Below, in pieces: positions 1 to 9,925 of a stretch of 64,000 nt of DNA. The notes under the pieces are model-generated. The model was not told the origin of the DNA, ran no database searches, and saw nothing but the letters and a program-made list of their open reading frames with translations. Origin of the DNA: Proteus vulgaris (GTDB lineage Bacteria; Pseudomonadota; Gammaproteobacteria; Enterobacterales; Enterobacteriaceae); NCBI RefSeq assembly GCF_033708015.1, contig NZ_CP137920.1, forward strand, positions 1,736,001 through 1,800,000, in the 5' to 3' direction. The number at the start of each line of letters is the position of its first letter. Position 1 is the first letter of the stretch. Made by a program: the position numbers and the translations under genes.

Positions 1-1
1 T

Positions 2-2341
2 AGTAGCGAAGCGCTTTCTGAACAACTAACAATGGCTGGCCTTGAGGTTGATGGCGTGGAAGCTGTTGCGGGTGATTTTCACGGTGTGTTTGTCGGTGAA
101 GTTGTTGAATGTGGACAACACCCTAATGCGGATAAATTACGTGTAACGAAAGTTAACGTAGGCGGTGACAGATTACTCGATATTGTTTGTGGCGCACCTA
201 ACTGTCGCCAAGGGCTAAAAGTTGCGGTTGCAACAATTGGGGCTGTATTACCCGGCGATTTCAAAATTAAAGCAGCAAAACTCCGTGGTGAACCCTCTGA
301 AGGTATGTTGTGCTCATTTTCTGAATTAGCAATTTCAGAAAATCATGAAGGAATTATTGAATTACCTGCTGATGCACCTATTGGCATGGATATCCGTGAA
401 TACTTAAAATTAAATGATAATGCGATTGAAATTAGTATTACCCCAAATCGTGCTGACTGTTTAGGTATTTTGGGTGTTGCTCGTGATATTGCTGTTATCA
501 ATAAAATGGAATGCCAATTACCTGATATGTCGCCAGTTATGGCAACTTCTTCAGCAACATTCCCTGTACGTGTTGAAGCGCCAGAAGCGTGCCCACGTTA
601 TTTAGGGCGAGTTTTCACTAATGTGAATGTGAAAGCAAAAACACCATTATGGATGCAAGAAAAATTACGTCGTGGTGGGATCCGTTCTATTGATCCAATA
701 GTTGATATAACCAACTTGGTTCTACTTGAAATGGGTCAACCGTTACACGCGTTCGATCTTGATCGCGTTGAAGGTGCTGTTGTCGTTCGTATGGGTAAAA
801 ACGGTGAGAAACTGACTTTACTCGATGGCAATGAAATTACATTAAAAGATGATGTATTAGTTATTGCTGACGAAAAACAAGCATTAGGTATGGCAGGTAT
901 TTTCGGTGGCGAATCATCAGGTGTTAATGAAGAAACGAAAAATGTCTTCTTAGAGTGTGCATTTTTCTCTCCATTGGCTATCACAGGCCGAGCACGTCGT
1001 TATGGCTTACATACGGATGCTTCCCATCGTTTTGAGCGTGGTGTTGATTCGGAACTGCAATACAATGCGATTGAACGTGCAACTAAGTTACTGTTAGAAA
1101 TTTGTGGTGGTGACGTTGGCGAAGTGATTGATGTAACCAATAAAGCACATTTACCAAATATCGCACCAATCAAATTAACACGTAAAAAATTAGACCGTTT
1201 ATTAGGTCATGTGATTAATGATGAACAAGTTTTAGATTCGTTAACTCGCTTAGGTTTCAACGTCTCTGTTGAAAATGATGGCTGGGTAGCAACTGTTCCT
1301 TCATGGCGTTTTGATGTTCAAATCGAAGAAGATCTGATTGAAGAAGTTGCCCGTATTTACGGTTACAACAATATTCCAGATGTACCATTACGCGCTGATT
1401 TGGTGATGACTAATCACCGTGAAGCGAACTTATCATTAAAACGCGTTAAAACAATGCTAGTAGACAACGGTTTCCAAGAAGCCATTACTTATAGCTTTGT
1501 TGATCCTAAGATCCAATCTTTGTTACATCCAAATGAAGAAGCATTAATTTTGCCTAATCCGATTTCAGCGGATATGTCAGCAATGCGACTGTCTCTATTA
1601 ACCGGATTATTGACTACGACTGTATATAATCAGAACCGTCAACAATCTAGAGTTAGGTTATTTGAAGCAGGTCTGCGTTTTGTTCCTGATAATCAAGCAG
1701 AATATGGAATACGTCAGGAACTTATGCTAGCGGGTGTGATCGCGGGCAACCGTTATGAAGAACATTGGAGTTTAGAGAAGCAAACTGTTGATTTCTTTGA
1801 TTTGAAAGGTAATATTGAATCAATTCTGGAATTGACAGGCCAGCTAGATGAAATTACATTTAAACCAGCTAATCATTCAGCACTTCATCCGGGACAAAGT
1901 GCTGGGATTTATCTGAGAAATGAATATATTGGCTGTATTGGCGTTGTTCATCCAGAGCTTGAACGTAAACTTGACTTAAACGGTCGTACGGTAGTATTCG
2001 AAATACGTTGGAATGCAATTGCAAATCGCAGTTTGCCACAAGCAAAAGCAATTTCTCGTTATCCTTCGAATCGTAGAGATATCGCTGTAGTTGTTCCGAA
2101 TGATGTTGCTGCAGAGGATATTTTAGCCGAATGTAAGAAAGTTGGCGGAAATCAAATAGTTGGCATAAACTTATTTGACGTGTATTGTGGTAAGGGAGTA
2201 GCAGAGGGTTATAAAAGCCTCGCTATTAGCATAATCTTGCAGGATATCGAGCATACACTGGAAGAAGATGAGATTGCTGCAACAGTGAGTAATTGTGTAG
2301 CAGCATTGAAACAGCGATTCCAAGCATCCTTGAGGGACTAG
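2..2341 (+). CDS. pheT: Phenylalanine-tRNA ligase beta subunit, 5' end cut off by the window edge
   Basis: Beta chain of the cytoplasmic alpha2-beta2 enzyme that charges tRNA-Phe; it holds the tRNA-binding and editing parts. The frame is open from base 2 and matches E. coli PheT from about residue 17 through the C-terminal FQASLRD, so only about 16 residues are missing. The first in-window ATG, at 32, corresponds to internal Met27 of E. coli and is not the true start. An N-terminal EMAP-like tRNA-binding domain ([15 protein letters not shown]), B3/B4 editing region, B5 domain and C-terminal anticodon-binding FDX-ACB domain follow in the usual order. The ihfA gene starts four bases after the stop, the same pheT-ihfA arrangement as in E. 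coli. Confidence 0.97.
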   Translation, partial: SSEALSEQLTMAGLEVDGVEAVAGDFHGVFVGEVVECGQHPNADKLRVTKVNVGGDRLLDIVCGAPNCRQGLKVAVATIGAVLPGDFKIKAAKLRGEPSEGMLCSFSELAISENHEGIIELPADAPIGMDIREYLKLNDNAIEISITPNRADCLGILGVARDIAVINKMECQLPDMSPVMATSSATFPVRVEAPEACPRYLGRVFTNVNVKAKTPLWMQEKLRRGGIRSIDPIVDITNLVLLEMGQPLHAFDLDRVEGAVVVRMGKNGEKLTLLDGNEITLKDDVLVIADEKQALGMAGIFGGESSGVNEETKNVFLECAFFSPLAITGRARRYGLHTDASHRFERGVDSELQYNAIERATKLLLEICGGDVGEVIDVTNKAHLPNIAPIKLTRKKLDRLLGHVINDEQVLDSLTRLGFNVSVENDGWVATVPSWRFDVQIEEDLIEEVARIYGYNNIPDVPLRADLVMTNHREANLSLKRVKTMLVDNGFQEAITYSFVDPKIQSLLHPNEEALILPNPISADMSAMRLSLLTGLLTTTVYNQNRQQSRVRLFEAGLRFVPDNQAEYGIRQELMLAGVIAGNRYEEHWSLEKQTVDFFDLKGNIESILELTGQLDEITFKPANHSALHPGQSAGIYLRNEYIGCIGVVHPELERKLDLNGRTVVFEIRWNAIANRSLPQAKAISRYPSNRRDIAVVVPNDVAAEDILAECKKVGGNQIVGINLFDVYCGKGVAEGYKSLAISIILQDIEHTLEEDEIAATVSNCVAALKQRFQASLRD

Positions 2342-2345
2342 ACCT

Positions 2346-2642
2346 ATGGCGCTTACAAAAGCTGAAATGGCAGAAAATCTGTTTGAAAAACTTGGTGTTA
2401 GCAAACGCGATGCAAAAGACCTTGTAGAATCCTTTTTTGAGGAAGTGCGTCGTTCTCTTGAAAACGGAGAACAGGTGAAGCTATCTGGATTCGGCAACTT
2501 TGACCTGCGTGATAAAAATCAGCGCCCAGGTCGTAATCCGAAAACTGGGGAAGATATTCCTATTACAGCTCGCCGTGTTGTTACTTTCCGCCCAGGACAA
2601 AAGTTAAAAAGCCGGGTTGAAAGCGCAACACCAAAAGAATAA
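2346..2642 (+). CDS. ihfA: Integration host factor alpha subunit
   Basis: DNA-bending nucleoid protein that pairs with IhfB and binds specific sites in the minor groove. The 98 residues match E. coli IhfA almost throughout, including the beta-arm segment [20 protein letters not shown] and the FRPGQKLK tail. It starts four bases after pheT, so it is probably read from the pheT operon as well as from a promoter inside pheT, as known in E. coli. A strong terminator follows directly. Confidence 0.97.
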   Translation: MALTKAEMAENLFEKLGVSKRDAKDLVESFFEEVRRSLENGEQVKLSGFGNFDLRDKNQRPGRNPKTGEDIPITARRVVTFRPGQKLKSRVESATPKE

Positions 2643-2657
2643 TATTTAAAAACATCC

Positions 2658-2687
2658 AAAACGGCTTTCTTTGAAAGCCGTTTTTTT
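2658..2687 (+). terminator. Intrinsic terminator of pheT-ihfA
   Basis: Ten-base stem AACGGCTTTC / GAAAGCCGTT (2660-2669 and 2673-2682) with a three-base loop, running into seven T. It lies 16 bases after the ihfA stop. Confidence 0.93.
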
Positions 2688-2690
2688 ATC

Positions 2691-3011
2691 GTTATTATCT
2701 GTATCTTATTTTGATGATAAACGTATTAGGATGTTTACATTTATCAATATAATCTGAATAGCTATTTCATCTAAATAGAAATATTTTTATTTTTCATTAT
2801 CTTTCTTTTTATTCTTATTTTGACTCTTTCTTTTTAACCCTTGTTTCTATCAACATTATAATCATTAATTCTAATATTCCTTCTTTACTAGAAACAGGCT
2901 TACATGTTCTAAATTTAGGTTTTCATCATTGAATGCGAACGTGTTATGTTGCTAAAAATTATTTTATAAATAAAAACAGTAAAGCCCATTGTTTTATGAA
3001 TAGGGAATGAA
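2691..3011. other. AT-rich intergenic region before btuC
   Basis: About 320 bases without a gene. It presumably carries the btuC promoter, but no clean -35/-10 pair stands out. I looked for a cobalamin riboswitch (B12 box) because btuC encodes a B12 importer and found none. Confidence 0.6.
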
Positions 3012-4022
3012 ATGAATAAAGAAGTTAATCCCCTGATAAAATTGACTAAAAGACAACGCATTGATGACAGAAAAAAACTGTTTTTAATGGCGTTAGTATT
3101 ATGTTTTTTGTTTGTTTTTTCTCTCTCTGTTGGTGAGATTTTGTTATTTCCAGATCAATGGTTAACAGATGAAGCCCATTTATTTGTTTGGCAACTCCGT
3201 TTACCAAGAGTACTTGCAGTTATGGCGGTGGGTGCTAGTCTAGCAATTGCTGGTGCTATTATGCAGGCTTTATTTCAAAACCCACTTGCAGAGCCGGGAT
3301 TATTAGGGGTAAGCAGTGGTGCGGGAGTGTGCGTTGTATTACTTATTGTTTTACAAATTGGTTTAAGTCCTTGGTTAATAAGTAGTGCAGCGATATTTGG
3401 TGCATTAGGGATCACTCTCTTATTAATGTTCTTTACTCGAATAAAAAAGCTATCTAATGCTCAATTACTATTAATAGGTGTGGCACTAGGCGTTATGGCG
3501 AGTGCAATAATGACTTGGCTTGTTTACTTCAGTTCGGCTTTAGATTTAAGACAATTAATGTATTGGTTGATGGGGAGTTTTAGTGGCATTGATTGGCGCC
3601 ATCAAATCTTATTTTGGGTCCTTATACCCATTATCTTAATTCTTATTCTACAAGCAGACGTTCTTAATTATTTATCGTTGGGTTCATTCAGAGCAAAGCA
3701 ATTAGGTATATCTGTCAATCAATGGCGAAATTGGTTTATTTTAGCTGTTGGGATATTGATAGGGTTGAGCGTTGCTTTGGCGGGCGCCATAAGCTTTGTA
3801 GGACTTGTTGTTCCGCATTTATTAAGGCTATGTGGATTAACTCATTATAAAACGCTACTACCAGCGTGTGCGCTTGCTGGTGGTGGATTATTATTACTTG
3901 CTGATCTGCTATCTCGTTTGATTTTAAATGGTGCAGAAGTTCCGATTGGCGTGATTACCGCAACGCTTGGTGCGCCTATATTTATCTGGTTATTGGCAAC
4001 AAAAGAGATGGGACGTTTGTAA
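3012..4022 (+). CDS. btuC: Vitamin B12 ABC transporter permease
   Basis: Inner-membrane permease of the BtuCDF importer, which moves cobalamin from periplasm to cytoplasm. It has 336 residues and about ten hydrophobic segments typical of the FecCD/BtuC family. Landmarks are FVWQLRLPRVLAVMAVGASL, the ALFQNPLAEPGLLGVSSGAG motif and the ALAGAISFVGLVVPHLLRLC loop that contacts BtuD. Alignment to E. coli BtuC is end to end. The gene for the ATPase follows with one spare base. The glutathione-peroxidase-like gene btuE, which lies between btuC and btuD in E. coli, is absent. Confidence 0.95.
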   Translation: MNKEVNPLIKLTKRQRIDDRKKLFLMALVLCFLFVFSLSVGEILLFPDQWLTDEAHLFVWQLRLPRVLAVMAVGASLAIAGAIMQALFQNPLAEPGLLGVSSGAGVCVVLLIVLQIGLSPWLISSAAIFGALGITLLLMFFTRIKKLSNAQLLLIGVALGVMASAIMTWLVYFSSALDLRQLMYWLMGSFSGIDWRHQILFWVLIPIILILILQADVLNYLSLGSFRAKQLGISVNQWRNWFILAVGILIGLSVALAGAISFVGLVVPHLLRLCGLTHYKTLLPACALAGGGLLLLADLLSRLILNGAEVPIGVITATLGAPIFIWLLATKEMGRL

Positions 4023-4023
4023 T

Positions 4024-4773
4024 ATGATGTTACTTAAACTTGATAATTTAAGTGTTAACAAACGAATTAACGCATTTACAGAGCAAGTTAATTATGGAGA
4101 GCGCGTCCACTTAATTGGTGCTAATGGTGCGGGAAAAAGTACACTCTTAATGGCGATCGCTGGAGAGCTTCCATTTAGTGGTGAAATTATTCTAAACGAA
4201 ACCTCAATAAAACATTATAAATATAATGATCTTTCTAGAATACAGAGCATTGTTATACAACAATTGGAAGCTTTGCCATTTATGCCTGTTTTTCATTATC
4301 TCTCGCTATATCATAAATTGTCGAAAATGGATGCACAGCAATTAAATAATCTGTTAAATGATTTTAAAATTGATAAATTATTGTCAAAAAATATTCATCA
4401 TTTATCGGGAGGTGAATGGCAGAGGGTTAGAATTGTTGGTGTATTTATTCAATTATGGTCAAGTTATGATTTAAAAGGAAAATTAATGTTACTTGATGAA
4501 CCAACAAATAATTTAGATGTCGTACAGTTGGCAATTTTAGACAAGTGGATTGAGAAATTTTGCCAACAAGGTGGTGCCGTTATTATGAGTACACATAATT
4601 TGAATCATTCTTATCAAAAAGCAGATAGAATTTGGCTCATAAAAAATGGATGTTTGGTCAAGTCTTGTGCTCCCGTGCTTTTGTTGGACGAAAATTTATT
4701 ATCTACTACATTTAATGCAAATATTAAGTGCATCAATGATGTTGATCATATTGACTGGCTGGTTTTGCAATAA
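4024..4773 (+). CDS. btuD: Vitamin B12 ABC transporter ATP-binding protein
   Basis: ATPase of the BtuCDF cobalamin importer. Walker A is GANGAGKST (residues 32-40 from this start), the signature is LSGGEWQRV, Walker B is LMLLDEP, and the H-loop is STHNLNHS. I place the start at 4024 (ATGATG; 4027 is equally possible), just after the btuC stop. A longer open frame from 3967 would bury 18 codons inside btuC. The length of 249 residues equals E. coli BtuD. No terminator is visible before the arn promoter region. Confidence 0.94.
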   Translation: MMLLKLDNLSVNKRINAFTEQVNYGERVHLIGANGAGKSTLLMAIAGELPFSGEIILNETSIKHYKYNDLSRIQSIVIQQLEALPFMPVFHYLSLYHKLSKMDAQQLNNLLNDFKIDKLLSKNIHHLSGGEWQRVRIVGVFIQLWSSYDLKGKLMLLDEPTNNLDVVQLAILDKWIEKFCQQGGAVIMSTHNLNHSYQKADRIWLIKNGCLVKSCAPVLLLDENLLSTTFNANIKCINDVDHIDWLVLQ

Positions 4774-4817
4774 TATGGTTGTTATTAAGTTCATCCCAAG
4801 GTAATTATTAAGGTTTT

Positions 4818-4870
4818 TTTAATATTTTCTTAATAAGGCGGATGTCGGTGAGCAATAGTTTGTATATAAT
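4818..4870 (+). promoter_or_regulatory. Candidate PmrA box and -10 element of the arn operon
   Basis: TTTAAT (4818-4823) and CTTAAT (4829-4834) are separated by exactly five bases, which fits the PmrA/BasR direct-repeat consensus YTTAAK-N5-YTTAAK. A perfect TATAAT lies at 4865-4870, 37 bases before the arnB start. The arrangement fits activation from just upstream of the -35 region. It is a motif match only; Proteus has its own two-component systems that may use this site. Confidence 0.55.
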
Positions 4871-4906
4871 TGTTTTTTATTCATTGATTAATTAGGCTAC
4901 ATTTTT

Positions 4907-6052
4907 ATGAGTCACTTCCTTCCTTTCTCTCGCCCTGCGATTGGCGATGAAGAAATCAAAGCCGTTGAGGATGTACTGCGTTCAGGTTGGATTACAACAG
5001 GCCCTCAAAATCATCAATTAGAGCAAAATTTTTGTGAAAAATTTGGTAGCAAACATGCTATCGCGGTTTGTTCTGCTACTGCTGGTATGCATGTTGTTTT
5101 AATGGCGATGGGAATTGGTGCTGGTGATGAAGTGATCACTCCATCACAAACGTGGGTTTCAACGATAAATATCATTACGTTACTTGGCGCAGAACCCGTG
5201 ATGGTTGATGTCGACCGTGATACCTTGATGGTGAGTGCAGAAGACGTCAAAAAAGCGATTACGCCTAGAACGAAAGCAATTATTCCCGTTCATTATGCAG
5301 GTGCACCTTGCGATCTTGATGCATTAAGAAAAGTTGCACAAGAAGCAGGGATCCCTCTTATTGAAGATGCTGCGCATGCTATTGGGACTCGATATAAAAA
5401 TGAATGGATTGGTGAAAAAGGAACTTCTATCTTCTCTTTTCACGCAATTAAAAACGTAACTTGTGCAGAAGGTGGATTGGTTGTTACGGATAATGACGAA
5501 TTAGCCAATAGAGTACGTTGCTTAAAATTCCACGGTTTAGGGGTAGACGCCTTTGATAGACAAATTCAAGGTCGTAAGCCTCAAGCGGAAGTTGTTGAAC
5601 CTGGCTACAAATATAACTTATCTGATATTCATGCTGCGATTGCCGTGGTGCAATTAGGTCGTTTAGATGAAATGAATGCTAAACGCGCTGAATTAGTTGC
5701 ACTGTATCGTGAAAAACTCAAAGACGCTCCATTAGAAATGTTGAGTGTCCCTGAATATTCACATCTGCATGCAAATCACCTATTTATGGTGAGAGTCGAT
5801 AAAAATGCTTGTGGTATCGATCGTGATACCTTTATGGAAAAATTGAAGCAAAAAGATATTGGGACAGGGCTTCATTTCCGTGCTGCGCACACACAAAAAT
5901 ATTATCGTGAGCGCTATCCTTCTTTATCCCTTCCTCAATCAGAATGGAACTCTGCAACGTTATGCTCGCTGCCGCTGTTTCCTGATATGAGTCATGAAGA
6001 TGTTATTCGCGTTGTCAATGCGATCAATGAAATTCTTTCGGAGCATATTTAA
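4907..6052 (+). CDS. arnB: UDP-4-amino-4-deoxy-L-arabinose aminotransferase
   Basis: PLP-dependent transaminase of the DegT/DnrJ/EryC1 family. It converts UDP-4-keto-pentose to UDP-L-Ara4N with glutamate as amino donor. The cofactor lysine is Lys182 in [14 protein letters not shown]. Other conserved stretches are SGWITTGP near the N-terminus and [20 protein letters not shown] near the C-terminus. The 381 residues align with E. coli ArnB throughout. It is the first gene of a tightly packed seven-gene arn operon whose product, Ara4N on lipid A, lowers the binding of polymyxins and cationic peptides. Confidence 0.96.
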   Translation: MSHFLPFSRPAIGDEEIKAVEDVLRSGWITTGPQNHQLEQNFCEKFGSKHAIAVCSATAGMHVVLMAMGIGAGDEVITPSQTWVSTINIITLLGAEPVMVDVDRDTLMVSAEDVKKAITPRTKAIIPVHYAGAPCDLDALRKVAQEAGIPLIEDAAHAIGTRYKNEWIGEKGTSIFSFHAIKNVTCAEGGLVVTDNDELANRVRCLKFHGLGVDAFDRQIQGRKPQAEVVEPGYKYNLSDIHAAIAVVQLGRLDEMNAKRAELVALYREKLKDAPLEMLSVPEYSHLHANHLFMVRVDKNACGIDRDTFMEKLKQKDIGTGLHFRAAHTQKYYRERYPSLSLPQSEWNSATLCSLPLFPDMSHEDVIRVVNAINEILSEHI

Positions 6053-7033
6053 GTGTCAACATTTGAAAAAATCAAAAAAGTATCGGTTGTAATTCCCGTT
6101 TATAACGAGGAAGAAAGCCTTCCTCAGCTTTTAGAACGTACCATAAAGAGCTGTAAACAATTAGAACAAGAATATGAACTGATCCTTGTTGATGATGGTA
6201 GTAGTGACAATTCAGCTAAGATGTTAGAAGAAGCCGCTGCAATTGAAGAAAATCACGTTATTGCAATTATTTTAAATCGTAATTACGGTCAACACTCCGC
6301 CATTATGGCGGGTTTTAATCAGGCTGATGGTGATTTAGTGATCACATTAGATGCTGATTTACAAAATCCACCGGAAGAGATCCCAAGACTTGTCGCGACG
6401 GCTGAAGAAGGGTATGACGTTGTTGGAACACGTCGCCGTAATCGTCAAGATTCATGGTTCCGTAAAACCGCTTCAAAAATGATCAACTCCATGATCACTA
6501 AAGCAACCGGTCGCTCTATGGGAGATTATGGTTGTATGTTGCGAGCCTATCGTCGCCATATTGTTGATGCGATGTTACAGTGTCACGAAAGAAGTACATT
6601 TATTCCTATTCTTGCGAACACATTCGCTCGTCGTACTATTGAAATCGATGTTGCACACGCAGAGCGTGAATATGGCGATTCAAAATACAGTTTTTTAAAA
6701 CTGATTAACTTAATGTACGACTTATTGACTTGTCTTACCACGGCACCATTACGTTTATTAAGCATTGTCGGCAGCGTGATCGCTGTATCTGGCTTTGTCT
6801 TAGCCTTATTGTTAATTATTTTACGTATTATTTTCGGTGCAATGTGGGCTGCTGAAGGTGTATTCACACTTTTTGCAATCTTATTTATGTTTATCGGAGC
6901 GCAGTTCGTTGCAATGGGCTTATTAGGTGAGTATATAGGCCGAATTTATAATGATGTAAGAGCGCGTCCTCGGTATTTTATCCAAAAAGTGGTTGGCGTT
7001 AATAAACCCAACGAAGATCAGGAAAAAGACTAA
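6053..7033 (+). CDS. arnC: Undecaprenyl-phosphate 4-deoxy-4-formamido-L-arabinose transferase
   Basis: Family 2 glycosyltransferase that transfers formylated Ara4N from UDP to undecaprenyl phosphate at the inner membrane. The catalytic domain begins with [13 protein letters not shown] and carries [10 protein letters not shown] and the [11 protein letters not shown] metal-binding region. Two hydrophobic helices lie at about residues 235-260 and 270-295. It starts with GTG directly after the arnB stop codon, and its own stop shares one base with the arnA ATG, which suggests translational coupling. Confidence 0.96.
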   Translation: MSTFEKIKKVSVVIPVYNEEESLPQLLERTIKSCKQLEQEYELILVDDGSSDNSAKMLEEAAAIEENHVIAIILNRNYGQHSAIMAGFNQADGDLVITLDADLQNPPEEIPRLVATAEEGYDVVGTRRRNRQDSWFRKTASKMINSMITKATGRSMGDYGCMLRAYRRHIVDAMLQCHERSTFIPILANTFARRTIEIDVAHAEREYGDSKYSFLKLINLMYDLLTCLTTAPLRLLSIVGSVIAVSGFVLALLLIILRIIFGAMWAAEGVFTLFAILFMFIGAQFVAMGLLGEYIGRIYNDVRARPRYFIQKVVGVNKPNEDQEKD

Positions 7034-9015
7034 TGAAAGCAATAGTATTTGCCTATCATGATATTGGCTGTGTTGGTTTAAAAGCACTTGAAAAAGCAGG
7101 TTATGATATTCAAGCTGTATTTACCCACACTGACGATCCTAATGAAAATCATTTCTTCTCATCTGTTGCTCGTGTGAGTGCAGAAATGGGGTTGACAGTA
7201 TTTGCCCCCGAAAATGTCAATCATCCATTGTGGATTGAACGTGTTCGTGAAATGAAGCCTGATGTCATCTTTTCTTTCTATTATCGTCACATGTTAAGTG
7301 ATGAGATCCTGAATTTGGCACCTAAAGGCGCATTTAATTTACACGGTTCTTTATTACCAAAATATCGTGGTCGTGCACCAATTAACTGGGCGATTGTGAA
7401 CGGTGAAACAGAAACGGGTGTTACTCTGCATAAAATGACAGCGAAAGCGGATGCAGGTGATATCATCGCTCAAGAAAAAGTCACTATTGCAGATAATGAT
7501 ACTTCTCTGATTTTACATGAAAAAGTAAGAGAAGCTGCTGATAAGTTACTTTCTAACACATTACCCCATATTGCATCAGGAAATTATTCAACAACTGCGC
7601 AAGATGAAAGCCAAGCAACTTATTTTGGCCGTCGTTGCGCTGATGATGGTTTAATCGACTGGAACGTAGATGCAAAAACAGTTCACAACTTAGTACGTGC
7701 TGTTACAGAACCCTATCCAGGTGCATTCACTTTCTTAGGTGAACGTAAAATGATTATTTGGCGTTCACGCGTTGTTGCTGATAATCAAGATAAACGCCCT
7801 GGTACTGTCATTTCAACAGAACCTTTAGTGATTGCGTGTGCGAAAGGTGCAATTGAAGTCGTTACTGGACAAAGTGAAAATGGGCTTTATGTTCAAGGAA
7901 GTCGTTTAGCGGCTGAAATGGGCATTGTGACTGATGTTCGTGTTGGACCGAAAGCAACGGCACAAGTTAAACGTCGTAAACGTGTTTTAATTTTAGGTGT
8001 AAATGGCTTTATTGGTAACCATTTAACCGAGCGTCTATTGAAAGATGGTAACTATGATATCTATGGTATGGATATTGGTTCTTCTGCAATTGAGCGCTTT
8101 ATCGGTAATCCACGTTTCCACTTTATTGAAGGCGACGTGAGCATTCATACAGAATGGATTGAATACCACATTAAAAAATGTGACGTTATTCTGCCATTAG
8201 TGGCTATTGCAACACCAATTGAATATACCCGTAATCCACTACGTGTATTTGAATTAGACTTTGAAGAAAACTTAAAAATAGTACGTTACTGCGTTAAATA
8301 TAATAAACGTATTATTTTCCCATCCACATCAGAAGTTTATGGTATGTGTGATGATAAAGAATTTGACGAAGATAATTCACGCCTGATTGTTGGTCCAATA
8401 AATAAACAACGTTGGATTTACTCTGTATCTAAACAATTATTAGACCGAGTTATTTGGGCTTATGGTGCTAAAGATGGTCTGAAATTTACATTATTCCGTC
8501 CATTTAACTGGATGGGACCTCGTTTAGATAACTTAAATTCAGCTCGTATCGGTAGCTCTCGTGCAATCACACAATTAATTCTGAACTTAGTGGAAGGTTC
8601 ACCAATTAAATTGGTTGATGGTGGTGAACAAAAACGTTGTTTCACGGATATCAATGATGGTATTGAAGCCTTGTTCCGTATTATTGAAAACCGTGATAAC
8701 AAATGTGACGGCCAAATTATCAATATTGGTAACCCAACTAACGAAGCAAGTATTCGCGAATTAGCAGAAATGCTGTTAGATTGCTTTGAGAAACATGAGT
8801 TACGTGGTCACTTCCCTCCATTTGCGGGCTTTAAAAAGATTGAAAGTAGCAGTTACTATGGTAAAGGTTACCAAGATGTTGAACACCGTAAGCCAAGCAT
8901 TAAGAACGCAGAGCGTTTATTGGATTGGAAACCAAGTATTGAAACTCGTCAAACAGTAGAAGAAACATTAGATTTCTTCTTACGTGGCGCAGTTGAAGAA
9001 TTAGGCACTAAATAG
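7033..9015 (+). CDS. arnA: Bifunctional UDP-glucuronate decarboxylase / UDP-Ara4N formyltransferase
   Basis: Two-domain cytoplasmic enzyme. The N-terminal formyltransferase domain (about 1-300) has Asn102, His104 and Asp140, the same positions as in E. coli ArnA, in FNLHGSLLP and AKADAGDII. The C-terminal short-chain dehydrogenase/decarboxylase domain (about 315-660) has the nucleotide motif [10 protein letters not shown] and catalytic STSEVYG with YSVSKQLLD. It makes the UDP-4-keto-pentose that ArnB aminates, then formylates UDP-Ara4N for ArnC. The length of 660 residues equals the E. coli protein. Confidence 0.97.
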   Translation: MKAIVFAYHDIGCVGLKALEKAGYDIQAVFTHTDDPNENHFFSSVARVSAEMGLTVFAPENVNHPLWIERVREMKPDVIFSFYYRHMLSDEILNLAPKGAFNLHGSLLPKYRGRAPINWAIVNGETETGVTLHKMTAKADAGDIIAQEKVTIADNDTSLILHEKVREAADKLLSNTLPHIASGNYSTTAQDESQATYFGRRCADDGLIDWNVDAKTVHNLVRAVTEPYPGAFTFLGERKMIIWRSRVVADNQDKRPGTVISTEPLVIACAKGAIEVVTGQSENGLYVQGSRLAAEMGIVTDVRVGPKATAQVKRRKRVLILGVNGFIGNHLTERLLKDGNYDIYGMDIGSSAIERFIGNPRFHFIEGDVSIHTEWIEYHIKKCDVILPLVAIATPIEYTRNPLRVFELDFEENLKIVRYCVKYNKRIIFPSTSEVYGMCDDKEFDEDNSRLIVGPINKQRWIYSVSKQLLDRVIWAYGAKDGLKFTLFRPFNWMGPRLDNLNSARIGSSRAITQLILNLVEGSPIKLVDGGEQKRCFTDINDGIEALFRIIENRDNKCDGQIINIGNPTNEASIRELAEMLLDCFEKHELRGHFPPFAGFKKIESSSYYGKGYQDVEHRKPSIKNAERLLDWKPSIETRQTVEETLDFFLRGAVEELGTK

Positions 9016-9024
9016 GAATAAATA

Positions 9025-9918
9025 ATGAAGAAAGTGGGTTTGAGAGTTGATGTGGATACTTATCAAGGAACGAAACAAGGTATTCCACAACTGCTGGATG
9101 TATTTGCCAGACATAACATTCATGCCAGCTTCTTCTTTAGTGTTGGTCCAGATAATATGGGGCGCCATTTATGGCGCCTTTTAAAGCCCAAATTTTTATG
9201 GAAAATGCTGAGATCTAATGCTGCATCGCTGTATGGCTTAGATATTTTATTAGCAGGAACAGCATGGCCTGGCAAAAAAATCGCTAAAAATTTAGGTTAT
9301 TTGATGAAGAAAACCCAAGATGCGGGACATGAAGTGGGATTGCATTCATGGGATCATCAAGGTTGGCAGGCAAACGTTGGACGCTGGTCAACAGAAGAAT
9401 TAATGCAACAAGTTCGTTTAGGTGTTGAAGCACTGGAAAAAGCACTTGAAAACCCTGTAAAATGTTCGGCAGTTGCTGGATGGCGAGCAGATGAACGCGT
9501 ATTAACAGTTAAAGAAACTTTTCAATTCGATTACAATAGCGATTGTCGAGGAACGCATCCTTTTAGGCCTATTTTGGAAAATGGTTCTATCGGTACGGTG
9601 CAAATTCCAGTAACATTACCAACTTATGATGAAGTCGTTGGTACAAAGGTAAAGGATGAAGATTTTAATCAATTTATTATTGATGAAATCAAAAAAGACA
9701 ACGGAATACCTGTTTATACTATCCACACCGAAGTTGAAGGAATGTCAAAAGCTGCTCAATTTGAGCAATTATTGGCAATGATTGCAAATGAAGGCATCGA
9801 ATTCTGTCCGTTAAGCGATTTATTACCACAAGATAAAGAAATGCTTCCGATGGGTAAAGTTGTTCGATCTGACTTTCCAGGTCGAGAAGGCTGGTTAGGG
9901 TGCCAACAAGAGGTCTAA
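9025..9918 (+). CDS. arnD: 4-deoxy-4-formamido-L-arabinose-phosphoundecaprenol deformylase
   Basis: Polysaccharide-deacetylase (NodB-fold) enzyme that removes the formyl group from undecaprenyl-phosphate-Ara4FN. The motifs LRVDVDTY near the N-terminus and [13 protein letters not shown] (about 108-120) supply the Asp and His metal ligands. The 297 residues match the family length. It begins nine bases after arnA. A GC-rich hairpin followed by four T lies inside its 5' part and is listed separately. Confidence 0.95.
   Translation: MKKVGLRVDVDTYQGTKQGIPQLLDVFARHNIHASFFFSVGPDNMGRHLWRLLKPKFLWKMLRSNAASLYGLDILLAGTAWPGKKIAKNLGYLMKKTQDAGHEVGLHSWDHQGWQANVGRWSTEELMQQVRLGVEALEKALENPVKCSAVAGWRADERVLTVKETFQFDYNSDCRGTHPFRPILENGSIGTVQIPVTLPTYDEVVGTKVKDEDFNQFIIDEIKKDNGIPVYTIHTEVEGMSKAAQFEQLLAMIANEGIEFCPLSDLLPQDKEMLPMGKVVRSDFPGREGWLGCQQEV
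9161..9182 (+). repeat. Terminator-like hairpin inside arnD
   Basis: GGCGCCAT (9161-9168) and ATGGCGCC (9171-9178) are perfect inverted arms around two bases and are followed by TTTT. This is unusually GC-rich for the neighbourhood and lies within the coding sequence about 135 bases after the arnD start. It could be chance coding sequence or an intra-operon pause or attenuation site. Confidence 0.5.
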
Positions 9919-9925
9919 CGAAACT

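Noticed and set aside
2691..3011. Cobalamin riboswitch before btuC
   Set aside because: No B12-box or conserved riboswitch core is present; E. coli btuC also lacks one.
3967..4023. N-terminal extension of btuD inside btuC
   Set aside because: The extra 19 residues do not resemble BtuD, and the family length fits the start at 4024.
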